From assembly GCF_901709675.1 (NCBI RefSeq), contig NC_051106.1, positions 4,040,001 to 4,104,000 of the forward strand: DNA of 64,000 bases, written 5' to 3'. Below the pieces are notes generated by a model. That model saw only the letters and a list, made by a program, of their open reading frames with translations. It did not search any database and was not told the DNA's origin. Position numbers and translations under genes: made by a program. Source of the DNA: Syngnathus acus (lineage: Eukaryota > Chordata > Actinopteri > Syngnathiformes > Syngnathidae). This document shows, piece after piece, positions 13,301-24,093 of this stretch (position 1 is its first letter; the number at the start of each line of letters is the position of its first letter).

Positions 13301-14199
13301 AGGCGTTGATGAGGGAGTTCTCCACTGAGCGAGTGAAAGGAAGGGTCTCATCCAGCGCCAAATTGGACTTGTTGGTGGGCTCCTCACACATATCGTCCGG
13401 CTGTTTGGGAACGGCGTTCTCAGATGGAGGCTTCGTGGGTGAGAGAACCATCTTATTAGAACCCCCAAAAGGGTTCATGCTGTCCAGGTTGTTAAAGTCC
13501 AACTGATAGACTCCTTTACTTTGTATCGGGATGTTATCATCAGGATAGGAAGACTGTTCTGTGGCAAAACAAAGAACAGAATAGAGTACATGAACTACTT
13601 TTGGATTTGGAATTCAACCAAATTGTCCTGAAAGGTGGTTAAAAACAGCGAAAACAAATAGAGCATAGATTCTGCGAATAGGCAGGAAAACTACCTTGTG
13701 CAGGACCATCTGGTTGCTTTAATGTCTCTGGTGGCTCAGTGCTAGACGGAGAAAAAAAAAAAAAATCAACTTTAAAATGGTTCATTATGCTATACTCTTT
13801 GTAACCAAGTGACTGTACATACTTTGTCATGTCCAAATTCAAGGACTCGAGTGCTTTTGTGCACTCATCCACACTTGTCATTTGGACTGACTTTGCAGGA
13901 GATAGAATCCTCTTAGTGTGTGGGTCTCTTCGCGGAGTCTGGAAACAAACCTAAACATCAAACAAAGATTGATTTACGGACATAAACTAAAAGACGGAAG
14001 AAAAGGCCACGGTGACGGCATGATCGGGCACCTTTGCGCCCTTGGGCACCGTCTTGCTGGGGAGGTTCTCCGTCTGACGCAAGATGGAGGGCCTCCCGGT
14101 CAGCTGGTCTAGCTCGAAAATATCTTCTTTTGTGCTGCTGAGCTTCCCTCCTTTGGGGTAGATGCCACAGTTCTCATCATTCCCCTCAACAGAGCTCAT
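10320..14199 (-). CDS. tacc3: Transforming acidic coiled-coil protein 3
   Basis: TACC3 is phosphorylated by Aurora A and, with clathrin and the XMAP215/chTOG polymerase, stabilises kinetochore fibres and centrosomal microtubules in mitosis. Exons in gene order: 14032-14199 (start; exon reaches 14200), 13823-13938, 13695-13741, 12568-13558, 12433-12490, 12149-12284, 11961-12019, 11743-11873, 11618-11660, 11412-11537, 11241-11308, 11130-11173, 10894-11054, 10709-10815, 10505-10625, 10320-10385. They sum to 814 codons (813 aa), close to human TACC3 at about 838. The hallmark [19 protein letters not shown] lies near residue 526. The C-terminal TACC coiled coil covers roughly 600-813 (for example [17 protein letters not shown] and [19 protein letters not shown]). 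The 991-bp exon holds repeated acidic modules. The start ATG is one base after an acceptor, so the first exon is noncoding. Exon 11743-11873 may use an acceptor 3 bp earlier in the transcript (extending to 11876). Confidence 0.96.
12624..13517 (-). repeat. Repeated acidic KGxYxxDF...NPF modules within tacc3
   Basis: Three clear protein repeats are encoded at 13437-13517 ([19 protein letters not shown]), 13047-13130 ([17 protein letters not shown]) and 12624-12710 ([19 protein letters not shown]). Each ends in SP a few residues later. A degenerate fourth ([14 protein letters not shown]) is near 12840-12902. They resemble the acidic repeat region of the TACC family but are spaced irregularly, 64-129 residues apart. 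Confidence 0.75.
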
Positions 14200-14930
14200 C
14201 CTGTGTACACAGAAACATGGTTAGTTGTCTACCTAAAAAACACCAAGGGGAGGGCGTCTTTGCTAAAGCTGCATACAGATAAGGAACCTTTCTGAGTTTG
14301 TACCAAAATGAGGATGATTCAGACGCTCTACTTGACAAGGTGACATCTTGTTGTAAAAAATACACATTTGTAAATAAAAAGGCAGTGAGAAAAGGCTAAA
14401 AAGGCGACTGATAATCTGAACATTGTCACTAAGTATTCAATTGTATACGGTATTGGAAAAAAAATCAAATTTGAAGTTGGGCTGTTCCCATCTGTCCAAT
14501 ATTATACACTAATAAAAAGAAACTCAAGAGGCCACGTGACATCCCCACGAGTTGAATCCTGTCGAATTTTTACATTGTGTCACCAACAAAAAAAAAACAA
14601 AAAAAAAAACGTAAATTGGTCATCATCTGAGACCGAAATATACTCCTTTGTCATTCGACGAAATTTGGGCACTTAAGTCGTTTCACTTTGTTGTAGTCAA
14701 AGCACGCTAAAACGCGGAGAAAATCCGAGTGCTGGGTTGTGAAAAGCGTGAAAAGCGATGAAACGTCAAAACGCTATTTTAAGAGCTACTTTGAATTTGT
14801 AACGCTCGCGTTCGTTTATGGTCACATTTAAATTAACGGCTGCAGCACAGTCCATTGGAACAACTTTCTCGTTACACCGTCCCGATACACTATACAAGCA
14901 ATTAATTAGTAAATGAAATAACTCACAAAC

Positions 14931-15010
14931 CTGTTCCACCACGAAAGTCAACTACTGTATGACAAAAAAGTAAACTCCAGAGAGCAAAACGACACAATGG
15001 CGTAGAATAG
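14931..15010 (-). other. tacc3 noncoding first exon (right end approximate)
   Basis: Read on the minus strand, a good donor (CAG then gtttgtgag) ends an exon at 14931. This fits the acceptor directly before the tacc3 ATG at 14200/14201. The transcription start is not visible; 15010 is a guess. Confidence 0.5.
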
Positions 15011-15763
15011 GAAAACCTTCCCGTTTACTGTGCTGAAATCGCTTTGTATTTGAAACGCCTTAAAAGGGACCAGTAAGATCTTTAGGAACATTCAAAATAG
15101 CCAATCACGTAAAACCCGGAAAAGGCGCTTCATGACATATTCACGCCAAAGGATACAAATTTAAATCACAAAACGATTGTGATTAGTCTGTCAAATATAT
15201 GTTTTTATTTTCCTTTTTGTGTTTTTAAAAACACTTTAAAATGTGTTTGTATTTTTGTAAAATTCGACTTAATAAAATACATGCACTAACCAGCGTTTTG
15301 TCTTCCAGTCCTTCTCACTTTCTGCTTTAACTCCAGCAATCTGCAAATCTTCCATACCACATCCTCAAAATACAAATGCGTCTAAAAAGACTTGTATATT
15401 TATATATATTTTTTAAATTCATTACATGGAAGTTATAATATAGATTAATATTAATAAACCCATCAATTTTACCTCCGTGGGGATCTATTTAATGTATTGA
15501 AACTTGATAAATTAAATTATTTATATTTTATTGCAGAACGTATTTTTTCCAGAACGACTTTTTTATACACAATCCAGAAGGTGGCAGCACGCAACGATAC
15601 GGAGAGTAGCTTCAGTTAAATAATCAACGAGGAAGAAAAGCAGGAAACCCAAGAGAGACCCGCCAAATTTGATACTAAACAAACTCGGCCCCCATTTAAT
15701 CCGACAAACTATGAAGAATTTGGACTTTTCCACATAACAGCGGATTGTTCAAGAACGTCAACA
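15011..15763. promoter_or_regulatory. Head-to-head promoter region of tacc3 (-) and kif15 (+)
   Basis: The coding starts are 14199 and 15764, and the estimated first exons leave only a few hundred bases between them. The region contains a CCAAT box at 15101-15105 and, on the tacc3 side, TTTGAA (CHR type) at 15091-15096. Another TTTGAA in plus orientation lies near 15050. No TATA box is obvious. Both products act in the mitotic spindle, so joint G2/M control is a reasonable inference. Confidence 0.55.
15091..15105 (-). promoter_or_regulatory. CHR (TTTGAA) next to CCAAT box
   Basis: On the minus strand the order is ATTGG, four bases, then TTTGAA, toward the tacc3 start. CCAAT (NF-Y) and CHR (DREAM/MuvB) elements are the usual pair in late-cell-cycle promoters, although the spacing here is shorter than typical. 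Motif match only. Confidence 0.4.
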
Positions 15764-18700
15764 ATGAATTTAATCGGAAAGGGTAATGAATGATACGTCT
15801 GATATGAACCGAATGGAGAGTTCAAAGCTAAACGACTGACCTTTTGAGTTTTTGACACTCTTTCTCTTTGGCGTAAAATGACTTCATTGTGCGATCGGTG
15901 TCGTAAAAATGTAACTTGTAAACTTTCATTGTGAACGTTATGCACGAACAATTACTGTGCGTTTTTTTTTCAGGATGTGGCGATTTAAACCAGTTTGCTG
16001 GCAGGTAATGAATCAAAAATATAGTCGCAAAAACATATTTTCCAAAAGTGGTATACAAGAGCAGCCAACAACAATGTTAAATTGTGGTCCTCTAGTGGTG
16101 ACAGCGATTCAATCAAAGTTTTCGTCCGAGTACGACCGCTCACCAAGGGCACGGGACTAACCACGGATGGCGATCAGAGCTTGTGTCTCAAAGTCACCTC
16201 ACCAAACACCTTACGTCTGCTTGCCAAACCGGAGCCGAGAACCTTCACTTACGATCATGTTGCTGACATGGACACATCACAGGTTTGCGGTAGTTTTTGT
16301 TGTTACTGTCCCCATACTTTGTGAAAAGAACCCCGTGTCATTCTTCAACAGGACTCCGTTTTCTCTTCTGTGGCCAAGAATATTGTGGAGTCTTGCATGA
16401 ATGGATACAATGGAACCATTTTTGCCTAGTAAGTGGACAAAAGTGTCAATAGAGACAGCAGTTGAAAGTGGCTCTGGATCTTTGCATCAGGGCAACATGG
16501 GGGCGGTTATTATGTACATTGAGCAGAAATGCTGCCCACTAGCACATTTCAGAAATAGCCTGATTACGAAACATTAACTTTGTTTCGTTTCTCACTTGAT
16601 GATGAGTGGTGCTCATTGACTGTTCTATTTCTTCTGCAGCGGCCAAACAGGATCAGGAAAAACGTTCACAATGCTAGGTAAGAATTCAGGTTAAATCTGC
16701 TGTTGTAGAAATAGTAATAAAGCCATTATATGACGCTACTAGGACCTTCTGAGTTGGACAACTTTACAGATGAACTTCGGGGTGTTATTCCTCGCAGTTT
16801 CGAGTACCTGTTCTTTCTCATCAACAGAGAAGTGGTGAGGTTGAACGGCACCACTTCATCACCATGACAATGAAGTACAGATGTTAGTTTATTATGAATA
16901 AACAATCATTCTTCCCTTTCAGTCTCGGTCCAAAACCTTTCTTTGCAAATGTTCATTCATCGAGATTTACAATGAACAAATCTTTGACCTCCTGGACACG
17001 GCCTCCGCCAGCCTCTTTGTCAGAGAGAACATCAAGAAGGGTGTGTTTGTAGAGGGGGCGGTGGAGAAGTTTGTCAGCTCTGCTGCCGAAGCGTACCAGG
17101 TAGAAATTTGTAATCCGATGTAAAGCAACCTTTTAATTGTTTCCGTGTAAGGTTATTGTGATGTATGACTTGTAGGTGTTGTCTCGAGGCTGGCGTAATC
17201 GCAGAGTGGCCTCCACTTCCATGAACCGCGAATCTTCCAGATCTCATGCTGTATTCACCATGACTCTGGAGTCCAAGGAATCCATCAATGAGGTGGTAAA
17301 CATTCGAATGTCTCAGCTGAACCTGGTTGATCTGGCTGGCTCGGAGAGGCAGAGAGACACACACACCGAAGGCTCCAGGCTCAAGGTGAAGATTTTTTAT
17401 TGTCTAGGCTCATTCTGTGTTATTACCAATCGTCTCTTAATTCGGCGATCTCCTCATTTTTGCAAAGCTCATGGTATCAAAAGGCCAATGGACTGGAACC
17501 CATCCACGTCTCTGTGATTGGGATCCTCTGTTTTAACCGATCGTTGCTTTGTGCTCTTCCTCTCTTACAGGAGGCCAGCAGTATCAATCGCTCCCTCATG
17601 TGCCTTGGTCAGGTGATCATGGCTTTGGTCGACGTGTCCAATGGGAAGAACCGCCATATTTGTTATAGAGATTCCAAACTAACCTTCCTGCTACGGGTGA
17701 GTCACTTGAGAGGCAAAATACAGTTAAGGACCAATTATTGCAAGAGAGCATTAGTAATACACTTTGAGACCATAGAATTAAAACAATCAAGCAACAGAGT
17801 GTCATCATTATGACACGAAAATAGCATTGAAGACTTTCTGACATTTCAGGACTCTCTTGGAGGAAACGCAAAGACTTACATCATAGCCAATGTTCACCCT
17901 GGATCCAAATGTTTTGGTGAGACATTATCCACGTTACAGTTTGCCCAGAGAGCAAAGCTGATCAAGAACAAGGTATGGCTGCTTAAAAAGATCAGATCAG
18001 ACCAGGGTCAATTTAACAAGTATTTTCATGTCTTTTTTTATTATTATATTCATTATGTTTTTTTTACAGGCTATTGTCAATGAAGACACTCAAGGAAATG
18101 TGAAACAGCTTCAGGCGGAGCTGAAGAAACTGAAGGAGCAGCTTGCGCAGGCTATCTCGTCTCAGCAAGTGGATTTTGGAAAAGATGTAGCGCCAGGAGG
18201 ATCAGGGCTCCCCACCTCAAGTAAAACTTGAATGCAATTCCTAACTTTCTTTCAGGTGTTTTGTCAACATATCAAATGTTCTTGTCTCACCAGAGCCGTC
18301 CATGCATACCGAACTTGTCTCCTTGTACAAAGCCAAGTTCATGGCTGCTGTCCGTTTGTGGAAAAAAGGAGAAGAAGAGAAGACGGCACGACACATTTTC
18401 TGTTTTTAAGCAAAATCTACTGTTCACATGAGCCACCGGTTTACTGTATTTGTGTCACTGTGCACGGCAGGTTCTGCTGAAAAAGGCATCTCAGCTGGAG
18501 CAGGCTTGGACTCAGAAGGACAAGTTCATCCACTCCAGTCGCCTGATCATCAAATTCCGGGAGGATCATATCAGTCGCCTGGAGAAAAAACTCAAGGCGG
18601 AATGTGGCATGCTTGCTGATGCGGAGTCGCAGGCTCTCATTGACCAGCTAAAAGAAGAGATTAGTGTATTACGAGAGCAGGTAGAACTTTTTTCTTTGCC

Positions 18701-21700
18701 CCAACTACTGCGTTGCGCCCTTTTTCACATCTATCCATTGTTCCGTGCGTTTGCCTTCAAGATTGAACATCACCCCAAGATGACTCGCTATGCAGCAGAG
18801 AACTACAGCCTCAGAGAGGAGAATCGTCAGCTTCGTTCCCTTGAGTCCGTGATGAAAGCCGAAGAGGAAGCAGCACAAGTTGCGCAAGAGCTCGAAGAAG
18901 ATTTCCAAAGGGCCGTCGAGGCGGAGAAGAACGCCGAAAGTAAGTTGTAACCGTAAATATTGATCAGAGCGTATTTCTGAGTCTTTGTGACAAATCGCTT
19001 GCTGCTTCACAGCTCTAGGCGGTGCTTCAACTTCCTTGGCTACAAATGCTCTTGGTACAGCTGCAGTGGAGAAGTTGAAAGCTCAGATGCTTCAGAAACA
19101 ATCTGACCTCACAGCAGTTTTGCACGCTTTTGAGGAGTACAGGGAAATCACTAAGTAAGATGGAAATTTTACTACGTAAACATATGTATTCGAGCATTTT
19201 TGAAATAATGCCTTCTAGAAAGTCAACTGTTAGATGACTGTAATGAGATTGCCAGTTGGAGGCACACAGAGCCCTGCAGCAAATAAGTTGGCAGAGTGGC
19301 GTGTAAAGAAACTTTGGATGCGATGAAAATGGTTGGATGTATAAGAAATGTGAATGTGGATTTTTTTTGTGTGCGCGTGTTTTCAAGGAAGCAGATGTCT
19401 CAGTTGGAGTCGGACAAACGCTACCTTGAGAAGTCTAACAGGCATCTGGAGAACATCTTGGAAGCCACAAATGCCTACAAAAAACAAGAAGTCTCCGAAT
19501 TGAACAGAATTCATGTTGAAACTTTAAAGGTGAAGAATTGAATGTCTTCTGCCACTACAATTTATTTTGTATACTACTGCTAAGTCTTCCTTCTTCAAAC
19601 TTCAGATTCTGACAACACCCACCAAAGCATACAACTTGCGCTCCTGTCTCGTACCACTGTCCAGCCCAGAACTCTTGAATGGTAGCATCAACAATGTCGA
19701 TGATCATTTGGCCGAGTCACCCCGTTCACAAACGACGGAGATGGCCTTGACTGAAGAATTGCGTCAAGTGCAGGTAATCAAGATTGTCGTGTGCACTAGA
19801 ATGCGTATTGTCAAATTCACTATATTTGTTTGTGATTTCTCAGGGGCAAGCGAGTCAGGTTCGGTCCCAGCTGGGGGAGGAGGAGCTCAAAAACAGCAAG
19901 CTGATGCAGCAAATTGTAAAACTCGAGGAGCAGATTCACGTCATGTCACAGGAGTGTGGAGAAAAGGAGGAGGTGAGGATTTCCTCATAGTTTTGGATAC
20001 AACATTGTTTTGGAGCCAATTTATCCCATTAAGATAATATGGCCTACTTTGATCCTGATGCAGCAACTGTCAGCTGAGCGCGCTAGCAAGAACAGTGATC
20101 ATCTCAAACTCCAGGAGACCCTCACCAGCCTTCAACAAAAGTATCAGCGTGAACAGGAAACTGCAGAAGGTGCTGTTTCTCCTCCCAGTGTTTTCAAAAC
20201 TATTTTTCCCCCAGATGGTGAGTGAAGTTGTGTTTTTCCTCTTTTCAGTATTGAGAAGTGAGATTCGGGACCTGAGGTTGGTGCTTCAGTCGTCTGACAA
20301 GGAGCTGGCCGCTGTGAAGGCGGAGCTAAGAGACAAGCAAAATATACAGCAGAAGGAGACAAGCCAGCTCTCCAGCAGTCTGATCACCACGCAGCTCCAA
20401 CTCGACAAAGTCCAGTAAGGAGCCGTTGGTCCGTTTTGCTGTATTGAAACGTCACTGTTGCCCAACAATATCGCTTGAGCAACGTTATCGTTTCAGGCTG
20501 GATTGGGAGCAGCTTCTGGAGCAGCACGACACTCTGCGGGATTCTTTTGAGCAGCTGCAAGCCGAGGCAAAGTTTGAGGCTGATCTAGCGAGACAGCAGA
20601 TGCAGGACGGGCAGCAGGAGATCAGCAAACTGAGGGCTCACATTGCCGTCAGTAAACTTGTAACCATCTTTTCCTGAACTCAATTGTAAAAAAGGTCTCA
20701 TTGTGGGTTTTTTTTGTTTTTTTTCCCCTCTGCAATAGGAATTAAACAACTCTCTAGAAACAGAGCAAGAGCACACAAGCACCCTGACCTACCAGTTAAG
20801 AGAGAACAGAGAAAATACATCGAAGTAAGTTCTATGATTGTCTTTATTCAAATGTTATCAGTAAAAAAAAAAATTAAAAAGTTTTCTGGTATACCTTCAG
20901 AGAACTTAATGAAACGGCGGAGGAGAACACACGACTGAGCAAGCAAGTCTCAGACATGACTGTTCAAATCCATCAGCAGGTCAGTCCATTTTGTATTCTC
21001 ATGTCTCCCAAATTCTCACACAATCTGTTCCATGACCTCAGTTGAATTGAAAGTCACAAAAAAAGCCTAAGACAATGCAAAACAACAATTTTGATGCTCA
21101 ATGAGCTGAAGGAGCTTTCATTGTATATTTCCTTTGACTGTGTCCTTGTCATTTCCAAGGTCATCAAACTTGATCATCTTGAGCAAAAGCTGCGCACTGC
21201 CGATGAAACCATAAAAGGCCTGGAGCAGAAGGTTGAACAGGACAAAGTAGGCCCCGGGAAATCACTGTCCTTTTCTAGACGTTTCCAATTTTTCCACCGC
21301 CTGTCTAAATCTCTTTTGGTTTTATCAGGATGTCGTTCTGGATCTGATCAACCAAACCAGAGACCTCCGCAGTGAGCTTAATCATAAGGAACAAAGCATT
21401 GCACATCTGTCGGGAGACATCAGCGATATCACTGTACAGTACTTGATACCTAATTCTATTTCACCTTCTACGTTTGAGTCCCGCTTTGATCACAGTTAGT
21501 CAAAATTTAAATTGACCCCGTCTTCTCCAGGCTAAGTGCAACGCTGCCTGCTTGGAAAAGAAAGACGTCGCGGAGCAAAATACCAAGATGCAAGCCGAAA
21601 TCACAGAACTGAAAGAATCTTTAGAGAGAAGTCAAGCATCTAGTAAAATTGAGGTAAGAAAAATTTGACACCACTCCTATCAAGTGTCACAAAAACAAAG

Positions 21701-23578
21701 TGTGTACGTGCGCGTGTGACAGGTCGAAGTACTGCAGGACGAAATCGCTTACGCAAATGAGGAGGTTGATAGACTTGCAAAGGTTTTAGATGAGCACAAC
21801 AACCTCCTTCAAGCTGCTCAAGAGCAAGCCGCTCAGAAAGACATTGTGATCCAGAATCTTCAGCAGAAGGTAATTGTTTTTCTCAAGAAGAGAAGACTCA
21901 TAATACTAGTAATAGTCACTTAATCTTGTGTGGCGGCCCAGGTGCAACAGCAGCACAAAGCTGTGGAAAAAACAATAAGAAATGAAGCTCTCAAACATGA
22001 TGAGTCAACTTGCACTCCCAAAGCAATACCAAAGGTAACAGTTGTTTCTTGAACGTTCTCTCCTTGTGCATGGCCTAATAGCTTTATTGTAACATGCTCT
22101 TTCTTTTTTTTTTTTGTCAATTCAAGACCCCCAGCACCCCGGGAAGCTTTAACCGGGACCTGACCCAGATTCTCGAGAGCCAGGAGAGGGAACTGGAGAA
22201 TCGACGGTCTTCTATGATGACTATGGAAATTCTCTTGGCTGAGCTTAATGCTGAAAGAGCTGCCAAGAATGAGGAGATCCAACGGCTCAAGGTATGTACA
22301 GTGGAGGTTTTATTGGATTTAAGAGGATTAATTAACAACTAATTAAATGAATCAATAAGTATTTGGGGAATTGTTTAGACCTTTTCTATTTTGAAATTGT
22401 CCAAATTCTTGATATTCTTAACAGTATAGTAGTCCCTTCACAAAAGTGGGCTGATTAGCTTTATGTTGAACCAAAATGAAAATTTTGCAGAATTTTTTTT
22501 CCAACAAAAAAAAAGTGTCACTGTTTGTTGGCAGTGCACTCAACTCACATCACAAACATTGACAGTTTACCAAAAGTAGAAAAAAACATTTTCAAAAATA
22601 TAGAATAATAAAATTGATTAATAATGGGTTTTCTTTGTGCTCAGACCCAGCTGACGGAAAAAGAGGTGGTCCGCATGGAGATTCAGGGCTTGCTCGACCA
22701 GTTTTATACCAAAAAACCTCAGGGTGGAAATACAAACAGGTTGAGTGGATTCATCCTTACAGCACACAGACGCTGAGGAGCATTAATAATGTTTTACTGT
22801 ACAATTTTCAGTGAGGAGCTCATTGATGGCATCAAGCAGTCTCTTCTTAAAGATCTGCAAGAAGAACGAGAAAAGAAGGTTTGTATTCTTGTTCCTCGTG
22901 ATTTGAAAGTTTTTCGACGTCATCATTGTTCCTGTTTTTGTCTCGTACAGGAAAAAGTGATGCAAAGGCTTTCTGACACGCAAAAAAAGTAAGCTCTGCT
23001 TTTTGTTTAACCATGTTTTAACTCCTTTATATGTACTTCATATTGATCAAGGTTATTACTTCTATTGCTTAGGATGCAAGCCCAGGATTCCATGTTGGCC
23101 CAGTCTCAGACTTGTGTCCAGGAGCTGACCGCAGAACTGAGAAACCGCTGCCTTGAACTGAGAGAGCTGAGCCAAAGGGTACAGGATGAGGACAAGCTCC
23201 TCAAGGTCAGAGCCCTCACAGTGATTCATGTATTTTCTTGATTCAAATAATATGTAGCACACATTTAATGTTTTGATGAATGAAATTTATTCCTCTTCCA
23301 GGAGAATGAGGTTCTCCGTAAACAGAATGTTCAGCTGTCTGAGGAGAATGGAAAACTGGTGGGACACAAGAACCACAAACAGAGGATTGAATACTTGGTC
23401 AAGTTAAAGAAGGACAACACCAGACTACAGGCGGTAACTATCATTTCTAGTCTTGGTTATTATTCATTTAAGGTAGATATTCTTGTTGATATTTATTTTT
23501 TTGTGCATTTCAAAGGAAAACGAAAAGCTTCGATCAGAGGTGAGCTTAATGCAAGACAACAATGGACCTTTGCTGTGA
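15764..23578 (+). CDS. kif15: Kinesin-like protein KIF15 (kinesin-12)
   Basis: Plus-end spindle motor that backs up Eg5 in bipolar spindle assembly and binds kinetochore fibres. Exons: 15764-15782, 15974-16004, 16096-16282, 16352-16428, 16640-16677, 16743-16834, 16923-17099, 17176-17385, 17571-17696, 17850-17972, 18070-18220, 18294-18385, 18471-18680, 18762-18939, 19013-19154, 19388-19529, 19606-19773, 19844-19972, 20064-20169, 20249-20414, 20497-20647, 20739-20824, 20901-20979, 21160-21246, 21329-21433, 21531-21653, 21723-21869, 21942-22034, 22127-22291, 22645-22739, 22812-22878, 22951-22988, 23073-23205, 23302-23433, 23516-23578. Total 1375 aa (human about 1388). The motor domain has P-loop GQTGSGKT near residue 106, switch I NRESSRSH near 224 and switch [11 protein letters not shown] near 257. 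The neck and long coiled-coil stalk follow, including KIIKFRED-like and ITTPTKAY-type conserved segments, and the tail [20 protein letters not shown]. The short first two exons (MNLIGKG, then CGDLNQFAG) are inferred from phase and donor sites. Exon 18294-18385 has a GC donor. Confidence 0.95.
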
Positions 23579-23717
23579 TGTTGCCAATACATGACTGTAA
23601 CAATTTTCAGTGGACAGTTCTCAAATCTTTTTTTAAATGGTCTTTTTTTGTGTTTTACATTTTTGTCAAATTGATAGTAACATTGACATCATTTGGGCAT
23701 TATACACGTTAAAGTGA

Positions 23718-23723
23718 AATAAA
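23718..23723 (+). other. kif15 poly(A) signal AATAAA
   Basis: A canonical AATAAA lies 140 bp after the kif15 stop, before a T-rich stretch and the tdrd9 promoter. Confidence 0.55.
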
Positions 23724-24093
23724 ACATAATTCTATTTTATTTGCTTTTTTTTTTTATTTTTTTTTAGTATTTTGTAGAATTATTCCTGAATTTAAAATTG
23801 ATTTCCCAACGAGACAAAAAAGAACAAAGAAAACACATGTCGGTGTCATTTAAAGGAGAAATGCGTTCTTTGAAACCTTTGCATATTGTCAAAAATTACA
23901 TGAAATCCAAATATTTCAACTTTTAAAACTCTGCTAAGTATGTTGTGAGGTGCTTTTCCACACAGTTGGTAAAGCAAATCCAGCCGAAAATGCGGTCAAC
24001 CATATTCGCCCATTGACGCTCCCTCAAGCTAAACGCCCACAGTGAGCAATTGCACTTGACCAGCACACGACTGACACGTTAACAAGCCGCACC
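23724..24093 (+). promoter_or_regulatory. Short kif15-tdrd9 intergenic space with the tdrd9 promoter
   Basis: Only 515 bp separate the kif15 stop from the tdrd9 ATG, and after the kif15 poly(A) signal about 370 bp remain. The tdrd9 promoter and 5' UTR must lie here unless a further upstream exon exists. No TATA box is evident. Confidence 0.45.

Noticed and set aside
18246-18256. Earlier acceptor (TTTCAG) before kif15 exon 12
   Set aside because: Sequence after it does not continue the KIF15 protein; the acceptor at 18293 gives the conserved alignment.
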